DNA of 64,000 nucleotides from Bacteroidales bacterium. Its GTDB lineage: Bacteria; Bacteroidota; Bacteroidia; Bacteroidales; F082. Positions 16,991-25,730 of the stretch are shown piece by piece; positions within the stretch are counted from its first letter, which is position 1, and each line of letters begins with the position of its first letter. The notes beneath the pieces were generated by a model, which was given only the letters and a program-made list of their open reading frames with translations, did no database searches and was not told where the DNA came from. The stretch lies in contig JALNZT010000020.1 in the NCBI GenBank assembly GCA_023229135.1, forward strand, positions 7,872 through 71,871, in the 5' to 3' direction. The translations under genes and the position numbers were made by a program.

Positions 16991-17243
16991 TTGTGTTTGA
17001 TTTAATGAAACTTAGCCTGAATCACCGAATTCATTGTATGGTTTAACAACAAAAAACCTGTATTTTTGAAAATCAAAAGTACAAAAATAAAGTTGGAATC
17101 AGGTTTTTTTTAATACCTATAAGTCGATGTTCAACATAAAGTTGATAGCCTCAAAAGAGTATTGTAAATTTGTTTGTAGGTAATTGTAGAGAAATAAACC
17201 TGAGTCTGTCTGATAAAAATTGTTTAACTAAAAAAATAATATT

Positions 17244-17504
17244 GTGAAAGTTTCTGTTGACATAAGTTATTATCCCTTACTGGTCGAATATATTCCCTTT
17301 ATCAAGGGCTTTATCGAACGCCTAAATAAACATAAAAATATCGTGGCGAAAACAAACGGAATGAGTACACAGGTTTTTGGCGATTACGATGAAGTGATGG
17401 CCATTTTAACCGCCGAAATCAAAAAATCATTTGAGTTGCCCCATAGCATTTTTGTGATGAAAGTTATCAATTCCGACCTAAACCACGTTGATGGAACTAA
17501 GTGA
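17244..17504 (+). CDS. YkoF/MTH1187-like thiamine-binding protein
   Basis: An 86-residue ferredoxin-like alpha/beta protein. MKVSVDISYYPL at the start, the central NGMSTQVFGDYDEVMAIL and the ending PHSIFVMKVINSDL fit the small thiamine-binding (YkoF/DUF77) group, which binds thiamine or its hydroxymethylpyrimidine part. There is no signal peptide, so it is cytoplasmic. The gene overlaps pnuC by 14 bases and thus forms an operon with a vitamin transporter and a P-loop kinase. This context supports a role in thiamine or nicotinamide riboside salvage. I saw no TPP riboswitch in the 250 bases upstream. Confidence 0.7.
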   Translation: MKVSVDISYYPLLVEYIPFIKGFIERLNKHKNIVAKTNGMSTQVFGDYDEVMAILTAEIKKSFELPHSIFVMKVINSDLNHVDGTK

Positions 17505-18099
17505 AATTGCTGAGCTATTTTTGCAAAACATCCAGCAAACTACATTGATCGAGGTTATTGCGGTTGTTTTTGGCTTATTAAGCGTTTGGTACAGCAAAAA
17601 AATCAATATCCTGGTGTTTCCCACCGGAATCATCAGCGTACTGATTTATGTCTATATCACTTTTTTCGCCAAGCTTTACGCAGATATGTTTATCAACTTC
17701 GTGTATTTTTCCATGAGTGTTTATGGCTGGTATCACTGGACGCATCCGATTGAAGGCAAAGAGGAACGACCGGTGTCTTTTGCCAGCCGCATTCAAAACC
17801 TGGGCGGGCTGTTAGCTACCGTGCTGTTATTCGTTACGATGCGTTATATTCTGATAAATTTTACTGACAGCAATGTGCCCACTATTGATGCGCTGACAAC
17901 AGCCATTTTTATGGTTGGCATGTGGCTGATGGCCATTAAAAAAGTTGAAAACTGGATCTATTGGATCGTGGGAGATATCATTTCGGTGCCACTTTATTTT
18001 TATAAAGGACTGGTATTCACGAGTTTTCAGTTTGCTGTTTTCCTGATTATTGCTGTGGCGGGCTATCTCGTCTGGCGAAAAGAAGCACAGCATGCTTAA
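17491..18099 (+). CDS. pnuC: PnuC-family vitamin/nucleoside transporter
   Basis: A membrane protein of about 202 residues with seven hydrophobic segments. The family motif is visible in FVYFSMSVYGWYHWTHP (~70-86), where the aromatic residues line the substrate path. PnuC proteins facilitate diffusion of nicotinamide riboside, thiamine (PnuT) or riboflavin, and a cytoplasmic kinase traps the substrate. The neighbour upstream is a thiamine-binding-like protein and the neighbour downstream a NadR-like kinase, so both NR and thiamine are possible. I use ATG at 17491 rather than the TTG three bases earlier. It overlaps the upstream gene by 14 bases and the kinase by 8. Confidence 0.88.
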   Translation: MELSEIAELFLQNIQQTTLIEVIAVVFGLLSVWYSKKINILVFPTGIISVLIYVYITFFAKLYADMFINFVYFSMSVYGWYHWTHPIEGKEERPVSFASRIQNLGGLLATVLLFVTMRYILINFTDSNVPTIDALTTAIFMVGMWLMAIKKVENWIYWIVGDIISVPLYFYKGLVFTSFQFAVFLIIAVAGYLVWRKEAQHA

Positions 18100-18607
18100 A
18101 CGTATTGCCATCACAGGGCCCGAGTCAACCGGAAAATCGTGGCTGGCAGAAAAACTTGCCACACACTATAAAAGTTGTTGGGTTCCCGAGTTTGCACGAA
18201 GCTATCTAGCTGCCAATGGACAAGATTATTTGCCACAGGACATCGAAAATATTGCCCGAGGGCAGGTGGCACTCGAGAAAAGTAAATTACTGGAAGCCAA
18301 AAAAATACTATTCACAGATACGGAAATGTTGGTATGCAAAATCTGGCTGGAATTTGTGTTTGGACAACAATCTGATTTTATAGAAAAGGCTGTTTTGCAA
18401 CAAAATTACGACTTATACCTGCTCTGCGATATCGACCTCGATTGGGAACCCGATCCACTGCGCGAGCATCCGCATCAACGCCACGAATTATTCGAAAAAT
18501 ATGAAAGCCGGCTTAACCAATACGGGTTTAAGTATGCTATAATTTCAGGCAAAGACAATAAGCGCCTCGAAAATGCGGTTAATGCTGTAAATGAAATAGT
18601 TAAATAA
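18092..18607 (+). CDS. NadR-like P-loop kinase (AAA family)
   Basis: A 171-residue kinase resembling the C-terminal ribosylnicotinamide kinase domain of NadR. Walker A is GPESTGKSWLAEKL (~8-21). Further family features are VPEFARSYL (~34-42), a Walker B-like LFTDTEMLVCKIW (~78-90) and DIDLDWEPDPLREHP (~111-125). There is no adenylyltransferase or DNA-binding domain, so only the kinase step is present. It probably phosphorylates what PnuC brings in. The ATG at 18092 overlaps pnuC by 8 bases; a longer frame from 18050 lies inside pnuC and lacks support. Its stop overlaps the next start in TAATG. Confidence 0.85.
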   Translation: MLKRIAITGPESTGKSWLAEKLATHYKSCWVPEFARSYLAANGQDYLPQDIENIARGQVALEKSKLLEAKKILFTDTEMLVCKIWLEFVFGQQSDFIEKAVLQQNYDLYLLCDIDLDWEPDPLREHPHQRHELFEKYESRLNQYGFKYAIISGKDNKRLENAVNAVNEIVK

Positions 18608-19785
18608 TGAAAAAAAACAAGCTGCATATTTTGTTTTTGGCACGTTGGTATCCCAATCGGGAAGATCCAATGTTTGGGCTTTTTGTACGCCGCCATGCCG
18701 AGGCCGCAGCTTTGTTTCAGCCAGTTTCTGTGGTTTATGTGCATGCAACTGATGGCCTGCATGCTACATATGAAGTGGAGCGTCATCAATCCGGAAATTT
18801 ATTAGAATACCTTGTTTATTACAAAAAACCCGAAGCTACTCATCCGATTGCGAAACTTTTGGGTGTGTTGCGCTTTTGGAAAGCTAACCGAATAGCAGTC
18901 AAGAAGCTGGAGAAAGAGCGTGGTGCCGTTGATCTCATTCACGTACATATACTTACACGACTTGGCGTGTTGGCTTGGCTGATGGCTTCACAGCGGAAAA
19001 TACCTTACTTGATTACTGAACATTGGTCTAGATATCTTCCAGTAAATGATGGCTTTAAAGGTTTTTTCAGAAAAAGGTTCTCGCGAATCGTTGTGAAAAA
19101 TGCGGCACGAATTACTGTTGTCACTAAAAATCTTGCCACAGCAATGCAAAATCATAGCCTCGAAAATCCTAATTATAGTGTGTTGCCCAATGTGGTGAAT
19201 ATGCAAGTGTTTAAACCGCAAGAAGATAAGCCAAAATCAAAAGCTGTTAAGTTCGTGCATTTAAGCTGTTTCGAGGATAAATCCAAAAACATCAGTGGTT
19301 TGCTAAACACCTTGGCAGTACTAAAAAAAGATCAGTTGGCGTTTGAATGCACCTTGATCGGTGATGGGATGGATTTTGAACGCCTCAAAAGCTATGCGGC
19401 TGAGCTTAACTTAAACGAAAATTTACGCTTTACCGGCTTACTCGAAGGGGAGGAGCTGGCTACGACGCTGGCAACGGCCAATTTTATGGTGATGTTTAGC
19501 AATTACGAAAATATGCCTGTGGTGATTCTCGAAGCTCTGGCTTGTGGATTGCCGGTTGTTGCAACACGCGTTGGTGGCATTCCTGAAATGATCAATAAAG
19601 AAAATGGCTTGCTTGTTGGGCGGGGCGATGAAGCGGCATTAAAAGAAGCAATTAGTTGGATGACAAAAAATTATCAACACTTCGATACCAAAAAACTTCG
19701 GGCTTCAGTGGCTGATATTTATGGATTTGAAGCTGTTGGCAAAGTACTCAACGATTGGTATTTAGAGGCTATTAAGGCTCTCTGA
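18607..19785 (+). CDS. Glycosyltransferase family 4 protein
   Basis: A 392-residue GT-B glycosyltransferase. The N-terminal domain has LHILFLARWYPNREDPMFG (~6-24). The C-terminal donor domain has FEDKSKNISGLL (~222-233), FTGLLEGEEL (~279-288) and the GT4 motif region SNYENMPVVILEALACGLPVVA (location only, ~298-319), with the two Glu of the EX7E pattern. It transfers a sugar from a nucleotide donor to an unknown acceptor in the envelope. It is coupled to the kinase gene through TAATG, although the roles do not obviously fit. It converges with the universal stress protein gene and overlaps it by 14 bases. Confidence 0.9.
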   Translation: MKKNKLHILFLARWYPNREDPMFGLFVRRHAEAAALFQPVSVVYVHATDGLHATYEVERHQSGNLLEYLVYYKKPEATHPIAKLLGVLRFWKANRIAVKKLEKERGAVDLIHVHILTRLGVLAWLMASQRKIPYLITEHWSRYLPVNDGFKGFFRKRFSRIVVKNAARITVVTKNLATAMQNHSLENPNYSVLPNVVNMQVFKPQEDKPKSKAVKFVHLSCFEDKSKNISGLLNTLAVLKKDQLAFECTLIGDGMDFERLKSYAAELNLNENLRFTGLLEGEELATTLATANFMVMFSNYENMPVVILEALACGLPVVATRVGGIPEMINKENGLLVGRGDEAALKEAISWMTKNYQHFDTKKLRASVADIYGFEAVGKVLNDWYLEAIKAL

Positions 19786-20638
19786 CCGTAAGCATAGGAA
19801 TGCCCAAATCGAAAAAAGCATCCTTCCCAATTTTATCTTTGAAAATATAATCGATAAGTTTTCTGCGGTTGGCTATAAAAGAGGCCATACTGATATTGTG
19901 TTGCTCACAGAAAAGTACTAAGGCTTGTTTGGGCATGGTGGTTTTGAGCAAGTGAAAGCGAATGCTTTGCTTGGCAATCTCCGGCCTGAATGCCTGTTTC
20001 AGCTCTTCCATCAGCAAGCCTGGCTTGTCGTCTTCGGAATCTTCTTGTAGGTGAACCACATGAATAACAGGGTGATAATGCCGAAGCGTATCGAAAATAC
20101 GATTAATGGTACTCACTTCAAACCTGCCAAAATTTGTGGCGTATAGTATGTCATCGCTTTTGTTCCATTTATAGCCTTGCGGGATCGATAGCAGGGGCAC
20201 GTTAAGCTTGGTCATTACACTTTTGGCCATACTGCCTTCCAAAAAGCTTTTTTTCCCTTTACCGTGTGTTCCCATTAACACCAAATCGGGTTGTTCTTTT
20301 TCTGTCAGTTGGATAAGTTCCATCTCCGGGTCGCCGCCTTTGAGCACAGGTGTTACCTTGATGTGATGAAGCTTGGCTCCAGAAATCTTTTGCTCAAGCA
20401 GCTGTTGCTTTTCTTGCATAAACCTTCCAGCCTGTTCCTCCATTTCTATGAGTAGCTCTCTGTTGAAAAAGGTATCGGAATCCAGTCCACCCGGAAAACT
20501 GCTGTCGCCCATCAGGATTTGATCCATGAAGGCATGAAAAAGAATGATTTCTCCGCCAGCTTCTTTCAGTAAATCTATTGCGTAAGGGAAAAGCATTTCG
20601 TTTTCTGCGCTAAAATCTGTTGATAAAATAATTTTCAT
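19772..20638 (-). CDS. Universal stress protein, two tandem Usp domains
   Basis: A 288-residue protein with two UspA-like domains (about 1-145 and 150-288). The first keeps the ATP-binding pattern LVLMGTHGKGKKSFLEGSMA (GxxGxG-like, ~131-150). The second is more divergent (SMASFIANRRKLIDYI) and may not bind nucleotide. There is no signal peptide. Tandem Usp proteins of this form are common in Bacteroidota, and the stress they answer is seldom known. The gene is 50 bases downstream of the metal exporter gene on the same strand, so they may be co-transcribed. Confidence 0.9.
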   Translation of the reverse strand: MKIILSTDFSAENEMLFPYAIDLLKEAGGEIILFHAFMDQILMGDSSFPGGLDSDTFFNRELLIEMEEQAGRFMQEKQQLLEQKISGAKLHHIKVTPVLKGGDPEMELIQLTEKEQPDLVLMGTHGKGKKSFLEGSMAKSVMTKLNVPLLSIPQGYKWNKSDDILYATNFGRFEVSTINRIFDTLRHYHPVIHVVHLQEDSEDDKPGLLMEELKQAFRPEIAKQSIRFHLLKTTMPKQALVLFCEQHNISMASFIANRRKLIDYIFKDKIGKDAFFDLGIPMLTVREP

Positions 20639-20688
20639 AGTTGTTGCCTTTCTTTGATGAGGTAATTACTTCGGTAAAGATACAAAAA

Positions 20689-21798
20689 TCAAAAACCAAA
20701 CACAATTCCCAGAACGCCGGCAATAGCTCCTACGCCAATATTAATGATTTTGGCCCAGATAAATCCTTTTGGCGTTTCGGCCAGCAAAGGCAAGGAGCCG
20801 TGGCCGTCCTGAACGATTGAGCTGGCAAGTAAGATGCTGATTGGAAGCGATCCCTGCGCAAAAAGTAGTACGAAAATATAATGTGGACCCGATTCCGGAA
20901 TGATGCCAATCAACAAAGCGATTAGTAATACGATGTATAAATTGGAAGAAATCCAGTCTTGCAAATTGATGTATTGGTTCAAAAAATGGATGGCCAGGAT
21001 AAGGCTGAAAGTCCATAAAAATATTTTCAGAAAATGCTTTTTAATAATGTGTTGCCAAAGATGTTCTTGCAAAAAGTGGTCTTTGGCTGTTGCCACGATA
21101 TATAAAATGGCACTCATCAAAACAATTAAAGAGATACGTATCCAGTCTGCCTCGCCACCATGGTCGTGATTGTGGCCATGAGTATCCTGCAAAAAGGCTG
21201 CATTTTCACTGCTTGACATGAGCATATTCAGGTGGTGGCTTCCATCGATAATTCCGGTGGCCAGACTAACCAAAATACCTAAAGTACCGGCGATTAGCAG
21301 CGCTCGTGTAAAACTTATATTACGCAGATTTTCAATGATAAGCCGCGGGTGGTAAGTATTACAGGCTTCGTGGCGGTGGAGTGGGAGACTGGATTTATGG
21401 CTGAGGCCTACAAATTTATTTTTTACGGTATAGTGGATGATGATCCCAGTGGCAATACCTATTAAAAACAGGATAATTGTAAGTTTTATGGCCGTTACTG
21501 GAATTGTCGAAAACATTAAAAAAGCCTCGTCACCTGATGTGGCAATAAGTGTGGCAATAAGTGCCGGAAACATTACCACCCGATGCACATAAAGCGAAAC
21601 CATGGTGTAAGTGCCTAAGCAGCCGGGTATTATGCCCATAAAGCTTCCCATTATAATTTGTGAAATAGGCGATTTTTGGAGCTTTTTCGACCATAATCCA
21701 CGTGTCTGTATATTGATGTATTCAATCACCATCATCATGCCCAGCACAAAAGTGGTTATGATTAAGGTTTGCTGTAGGATTAGATCAATCATTTGCAT
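20689..21798 (-). CDS. Putative 10-TM heavy-metal/manganese exporter (ArsP_2-like)
   Basis: A 369-residue membrane protein with about ten hydrophobic segments. Features of the ArsP_2 (PF11449-like) family are MGSFMGIIPGCLGTYTMVSLY (location ~50-70), the matching second-half IGIIPESGPHYIFVLLF, and ASSIVQDGHGSLPLLAE near the C-terminus. The two halves look like an inverted or direct duplication around IIPxxxGxY. A His-rich cytoplasmic or periplasmic loop (TQDTHGHNHDHGG-like, ~205-216) could bind metal. The substrate (Mn, As or other) is unproven. It sits upstream of the Usp gene and is divergent from the Rrf2 regulator. Confidence 0.78.
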   Translation of the reverse strand: MQMIDLILQQTLIITTFVLGMMMVIEYINIQTRGLWSKKLQKSPISQIIMGSFMGIIPGCLGTYTMVSLYVHRVVMFPALIATLIATSGDEAFLMFSTIPVTAIKLTIILFLIGIATGIIIHYTVKNKFVGLSHKSSLPLHRHEACNTYHPRLIIENLRNISFTRALLIAGTLGILVSLATGIIDGSHHLNMLMSSSENAAFLQDTHGHNHDHGGEADWIRISLIVLMSAILYIVATAKDHFLQEHLWQHIIKKHFLKIFLWTFSLILAIHFLNQYINLQDWISSNLYIVLLIALLIGIIPESGPHYIFVLLFAQGSLPISILLASSIVQDGHGSLPLLAETPKGFIWAKIINIGVGAIAGVLGIVFGF

Positions 21799-21966
21799 AA
21801 GTTTTTCTCGGCTGTTTAATATGCAAAGATGCTAATTATTTGCTGTTTTATGGCTTTATTGAGAAGACAAAATAGCGGCATAGAATTTTAATTTAAAGCC
21901 ATTCTAAATTGGGGTCTAAATCTGACTTTTGCACCCATTGTTTATGTCTAAGATGACATTTAATTG

Positions 21967-21988
21967 TAATTTTGGTAATTAATTACTT
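21967..21988 (+). promoter_or_regulatory. Rrf2 gene promoter with palindromic operator
   Basis: A perfect -7 box TAATTTTG lies at 21967-21974. It runs into GGTAATTAATTACTT (21974-21988), whose reverse complement AAGTAATTAATTACC matches sites before the porin and DUF1858 genes. The operator would cover the transcription start and lies 8 bases before the start codon, as expected for autorepression. Operator function is inferred. Confidence 0.55.
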
Positions 21989-21996
21989 GAATTACT

Positions 21997-22395
21997 ATGT
22001 CAAAAATTGTAACCCTTACCGAGGCCGCGTCTATAGCTTTACATGGAATGATTATAGTGGCTAAATCTGAAAAAATGGCTAACGTTATTCAGATTGCCGA
22101 GCTAACAGGAAGCTCAAAGCACCATGTCGCAAAAATTTTTCAGCGACTGGTTAAAGATAATTTCCTGGAATCGCACCGTGGACCAACCGGTGGGTTTACC
22201 CTAAAAAAAGCCCCTGCAGACGTTAAGATGCTTGATATCTACGAGTCTATCGAAGGGAAAATAGAGGTAACTACCTGCCCATTAGATAAACATATTTGTC
22301 CTTTCGACAAATGTATTATGGACAATGTTACCCGAAAGATGACCGTAGATTTCCGTGATCACCTAAAATCACACACCCTAAAAGATTATTTATAA
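21997..22395 (+). CDS. Rrf2-family transcriptional regulator, NsrR/IscR-like
   Basis: A 132-residue winged-helix regulator. The recognition region is ELTGSSKHHVAKIFQRL (~33-49) and the wing GPTGGFTLKK (~62-71). Three cysteines in TCPLDKHICPFDKC (~92-105; spacing C-X6-C-X4-C) could hold an iron-sulfur cluster, as in NsrR and IscR, though the spacing differs from their C-X5-C-X5-C. Cluster loss on contact with nitric oxide or oxygen would change DNA binding. The neighbours are hcp and, further on, nrfHA, which suggests a nitrogen-oxide sensor. A palindrome at its own promoter suggests autoregulation. Target and signal are inference. Confidence 0.85.
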   Translation: MSKIVTLTEAASIALHGMIIVAKSEKMANVIQIAELTGSSKHHVAKIFQRLVKDNFLESHRGPTGGFTLKKAPADVKMLDIYESIEGKIEVTTCPLDKHICPFDKCIMDNVTRKMTVDFRDHLKSHTLKDYL

Positions 22396-22441
22396 TCATA
22401 AATCTGATTTTAACTGCTACGAAATTGTTTTACAAGAAATC

Positions 22442-22494
22442 AAGTATATAATTACCCTAATTCTTGTACGGATTAAAAAAAATGCAGAATTTTG
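22442..22494 (+). promoter_or_regulatory. Promoter and operator of the porin-hcp unit
   Basis: The operator-like AAGTATATAATTACC (22442-22456) is followed by TTCTTG (22461-22466) as a possible -33 element. After 20 bases comes GAATTTTG (22487-22494), a near match to the -7 box with a deviating first base. The start codon used here is at 22529. Confidence 0.5.
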
Positions 22495-22528
22495 CACTGT
22501 GAAAAAAATAACAATAAAAATTTTAGAT

Positions 22529-23833
22529 ATGAAAAATATAAAAAGTCTCTTCTTCAAATTGGTTACACTTTCTATATTTCTTATGGGTATCCAGTCTGGC
22601 TTAAAAGCCCAATTTTCGTTAGACGCCCAAATCCGACCACGGGCAGAATACAGAAATGGCTTTAGTAAACTGCTAAACGAAACTGATGATCCGGCTTTTT
22701 TTATCAGCCAGCGGAGCCGCTTAAATGCCGGATTTAAGAGCGATAAAATCCAATTGGGAATTAGTATTCAAGATGTTCGTGTGTGGGGTGATCAGCCTCA
22801 ATTAACCTCAAAGTCTGACCAGTTGATGCTGCATCAAGCGTGGGCTGCTTACCTTTTCAATGACCACTTAAAGCTGAAGCTTGGACGCCAGGAATTGGTT
22901 TACGATGATGCACGTATTCTTGGAAACGTGGACTGGGCACAGCAAGCCAGAAGTCACGATTTGGCTCTGCTCACATACGAAAACACATTTAAGCTGCACT
23001 TAGGAATTGCATACAATCAGCAGCAAGAACGCTTGGTAGGCACAGATTATCAAGTGAATAACTATAAAACTATGCAGTTTGCCTGGTTTCATAAAGACTT
23101 TGACAAATGGAACCTGAGCTTATTAGCAATGAATAATGGCTGGCAGTTTGATTATACAGAATTGGGTATTGATAAATCTAAAACGGTGTTTGCCCAAACC
23201 ATTGGTGGACGCGTTGTTTACAAACAAGAGAAACTCGATTTGAATGCCTCAGGATATTTTTCTACGGGCAAAGATGCCAGCGACCGCGACCTTTCTGCTT
23301 ATTATATCGGAGCCGGCGCCAATTATGCCGCCAATAGCAATTGGATTTTTGGACTGGGCTGGGAATACCTCTCAGGAACCAGCGAACTCGAAAAAGCCAA
23401 AGATGCCGATTATACCAATAAATCTTTTAATCCTTTTTACGGTACAAACCATAAATTCAACGGTTTTATGGACTATTTTTATGTTGGAAATCACACCAAT
23501 AGCGTGGGTTTGAGCGATATTTATGCCTCCGCAAAATTCCGTCAGGAAAAATGGAATATGACCGGGACATTACATTTCTTTAGTGCAGCTAATGAAGTGC
23601 TTAATAAAGACATCATCAATGTAAATGAAGCCATGTCAAACGGTTTAGGTACTGAATTAGATCTTGTTTTTTCATATAAATTGAGTCCACAAGTTGAGTT
23701 ATCAGCCGGCTACAGTCAGATGTTTGGTACTAAAACGCTAGAAATGCTCAAAGGAGGTGATTCAGGAATTACCAATAATTGGGCCTGGCTAATGATCAAT
23801 TTTAAACCTCAGCTTATCAAGGAGTTATTCTAA
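22529..23833 (+). CDS. Alginate-export-like outer membrane porin
   Basis: A protein of about 434 residues with a signal peptide (FFKLVTLSIFLMGIQSGLKAQ). The mature barrel begins SLDAQIRPRAEYRNGF, a signature of the AlgE-like alginate export family, and includes LKLGRQELVYDDARILGN. Many amphipathic aromatic strands follow up to the final FKPQLIKELF. Family members in Bacteroidota often sit beside anaerobic respiratory genes, and the substrate is usually unknown. I start at ATG 22529, where the signal peptide begins; a GTG at 22499 would add ten lysine- and isoleucine-rich residues that fit poorly. It lies 63 bases before hcp and probably shares its transcript. Confidence 0.82.
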   Translation: MKNIKSLFFKLVTLSIFLMGIQSGLKAQFSLDAQIRPRAEYRNGFSKLLNETDDPAFFISQRSRLNAGFKSDKIQLGISIQDVRVWGDQPQLTSKSDQLMLHQAWAAYLFNDHLKLKLGRQELVYDDARILGNVDWAQQARSHDLALLTYENTFKLHLGIAYNQQQERLVGTDYQVNNYKTMQFAWFHKDFDKWNLSLLAMNNGWQFDYTELGIDKSKTVFAQTIGGRVVYKQEKLDLNASGYFSTGKDASDRDLSAYYIGAGANYAANSNWIFGLGWEYLSGTSELEKAKDADYTNKSFNPFYGTNHKFNGFMDYFYVGNHTNSVGLSDIYASAKFRQEKWNMTGTLHFFSAANEVLNKDIINVNEAMSNGLGTELDLVFSYKLSPQVELSAGYSQMFGTKTLEMLKGGDSGITNNWAWLMINFKPQLIKELF

Positions 23834-23896
23834 GAAACTATATGTTGTTAAATAAATAACAGCGAAATTATTATAAATCAAATAAAAAGAAAAATT

Positions 23897-25552
23897 ATGA
23901 GTATGTTTTGTTATCAATGTCAGGAAGCATCAAAAGGAATGGCCTGCGAAATTACTGGAGTATGTGGCAAAAATCCTGAAGTTGCAGCCATTCAGGATAT
24001 GCTGATCTATGTGGCAAAAGGAATTTCGGTTTTTGCCGATGCCGGTTTCAAAAAGGGCGTAAGAAATGCAGAGGTTGACCATTTTGTTTTTGATGCATTG
24101 TTTACCACCATCACCAATGCCAACTTCGACTATGAAGCCATAAGAAAAAAAGTAATCGACGGTCTTGATTTGCGTGATAGATTTGCGAAAGAGCTGGAAA
24201 ACAAAGGAGTAAGCGTTGATGTAAGTGCATACGAAAGTGCCACATGGAAACCCGTTTCTACCGATGAAATTGACCAGAAAGCACTTGTTGTTGGTGTGCT
24301 GGCAACAGAAAACGAAGACGTACGATCCTTGCGCGAACTCACCATCTATGGTCTCAAAGGCATGGCAGCTTATGGTATGCATGCTTTGCATTTGGGTTAT
24401 CTTGAAGAGGATATTTTTGGTTTCACTTTTAGGGCTTTGGTTGATGTTCAAAATGACACTTTAAGTGCCGACGAACTGACCGCCTTGGTACTCGAAACAG
24501 GTAAAAATGGTGTGCAAGTGATGGCTTTGCTTGACAAAGCACACAACGACACTTATGGTAAGCCCGAAATTACAAAAGTGAATATTGGTGTAGGTACACG
24601 TCCCGGAATCTTGATTTCAGGTCACGACCTCAAAGATATTGAGCAACTGCTGGAACAATCCGAAAACAGTGGCGTTGATATTTATACACACAGCGAAATG
24701 CTACCTGCGCATTACTATCCAAAACTCAAAAAATACACACATCTTTATGGAAACTACGGCAGTGCCTGGTGGAAACAAAATGAAGAGTTTGAGAGCTTTA
24801 ACGGCCCCGTTCTGTTCACCACGAACTGTATCGTGCCTCCGCGCAAATCTTCTAAATATGCCGACAAAGTTTATACAACTGGTTCATCGGGCTTCACCGG
24901 ATTCCCACATATAGAAGCTGATCCTGAAACCGGCACAAAAGATTTTAGTGCCATTATCGAACATGCGAAAAAATGTGCTGCACCTATTTCTATTGAAGAA
25001 GGCGAAATCGTAGGTGGATTTGCACACAATCAGGTAATTCAATTGGCTGATAAAGTTGTTGACGCCGTGAAATCAGGTGCTATCAAAAAGTTCTTTGTGA
25101 TGGCTGGTTGTGATGGCCGCAATAAAGAAAGAGCTTATTATACTGACTTTGCAAATGCATTGCCAAAAGATACCGTTATCCTGACCGCAGGTTGTGCCAA
25201 ATACCGCTACAACAAACTGCCTTTGGGCGATATTGGTGGAATTCCACGTGTGTTGGATGCAGGCCAGTGCAACGACTCTTATTCACTGGCAATCATTGCG
25301 CTAAAGCTGAAAGAAGTATTTGGTCTTGAAGATATTAACGATCTGCCAATTGCTTATAACATAGCCTGGTACGAGCAAAAAGCAGTAATCGTATTGTTAG
25401 CGCTCTTGTATTTAGGCGTTAAAGACATTCACCTTGGACCAACCTTGCCGGCATTTTTATCACCCAATGTTGCCAATGTATTGGTTAACAATTTCGGTAT
25501 AGCTCCAATTGGTACAGTGGATGCTGATATCGAGTTGTTTATGAACGCGTAA
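23897..25552 (+). CDS. hcp: Hydroxylamine reductase / hybrid cluster protein
   Basis: A 551-residue hybrid cluster protein. The N-terminal cubane ligands are Cys5, Cys8, Cys17 and Cys23 (C-X2-C-X8-C-X5-C), the spacing of the anaerobe type rather than of E. coli. Hybrid-cluster ligands fall in GHDLKDIE, HSEMLPAHYYP, TTNCIVPP, AGCDGR, TAGCAKY and DAGQCNDSYS. It reduces nitric oxide to nitrous oxide and can reduce hydroxylamine in vitro, protecting anaerobes from nitrosative stress. No hcr reductase gene is nearby, so electrons must come from another carrier. The Rrf2 regulator two genes upstream is a likely controller. Confidence 0.97.
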   Translation: MSMFCYQCQEASKGMACEITGVCGKNPEVAAIQDMLIYVAKGISVFADAGFKKGVRNAEVDHFVFDALFTTITNANFDYEAIRKKVIDGLDLRDRFAKELENKGVSVDVSAYESATWKPVSTDEIDQKALVVGVLATENEDVRSLRELTIYGLKGMAAYGMHALHLGYLEEDIFGFTFRALVDVQNDTLSADELTALVLETGKNGVQVMALLDKAHNDTYGKPEITKVNIGVGTRPGILISGHDLKDIEQLLEQSENSGVDIYTHSEMLPAHYYPKLKKYTHLYGNYGSAWWKQNEEFESFNGPVLFTTNCIVPPRKSSKYADKVYTTGSSGFTGFPHIEADPETGTKDFSAIIEHAKKCAAPISIEEGEIVGGFAHNQVIQLADKVVDAVKSGAIKKFFVMAGCDGRNKERAYYTDFANALPKDTVILTAGCAKYRYNKLPLGDIGGIPRVLDAGQCNDSYSLAIIALKLKEVFGLEDINDLPIAYNIAWYEQKAVIVLLALLYLGVKDIHLGPTLPAFLSPNVANVLVNNFGIAPIGTVDADIELFMNA

Positions 25553-25563
25553 TCAGTCTTTGC

Positions 25564-25669
25564 AAGAAAAGGCCAAATACTGCGTTATTCTAGTTTTTGA
25601 AACAGTCATTTACTATTGTAAATTCCTTGGTTTCAAAAACTTCGAAAGCCTTGTCTTTGGCCTTTTCTT
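25564..25669. repeat. 106-bp symmetrical nested palindrome behind hcp
   Basis: The outer arms AAGAAAAGGCCAAA (25564-25577) and TTTGGCCTTTTCTT (25656-25669) are perfectly complementary. The inner arms AGTTTTTGAAAC (25592-25603) and GTTTCAAAAACT (25630-25641) are also perfect. The two spacers between inner and outer arms are both exactly 14 bases. As RNA it would fold into one long hairpin with a 14x14 internal loop. It begins 11 bases behind the hcp stop. Confidence 0.8.
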
Positions 25670-25704
25670 ATCAAAGCCTTAAAAAGAGGAGTTTTCTTTC
25701 TGAC
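25662..25704. repeat. 43-bp dispersed repeat, copy 2
   Basis: It matches 8621-8663 at 41 of 43 positions and overlaps the right arm of the palindrome by 8 bases. Both copies lie shortly behind a gene. Confidence 0.75.
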
Positions 25705-25730
25705 GCAGAAAAGTACAGTTTATTAATTTT

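Noticed and set aside
16991..17243. TPP riboswitch before the YkoF-pnuC operon
   Set aside because: The conserved CUGAGA and ACCUGAUCUGGAUAAUACC-like elements are absent. The segment only has hairpins built from CCTG/CAGG and TATTTTTG/CAAAAATA.
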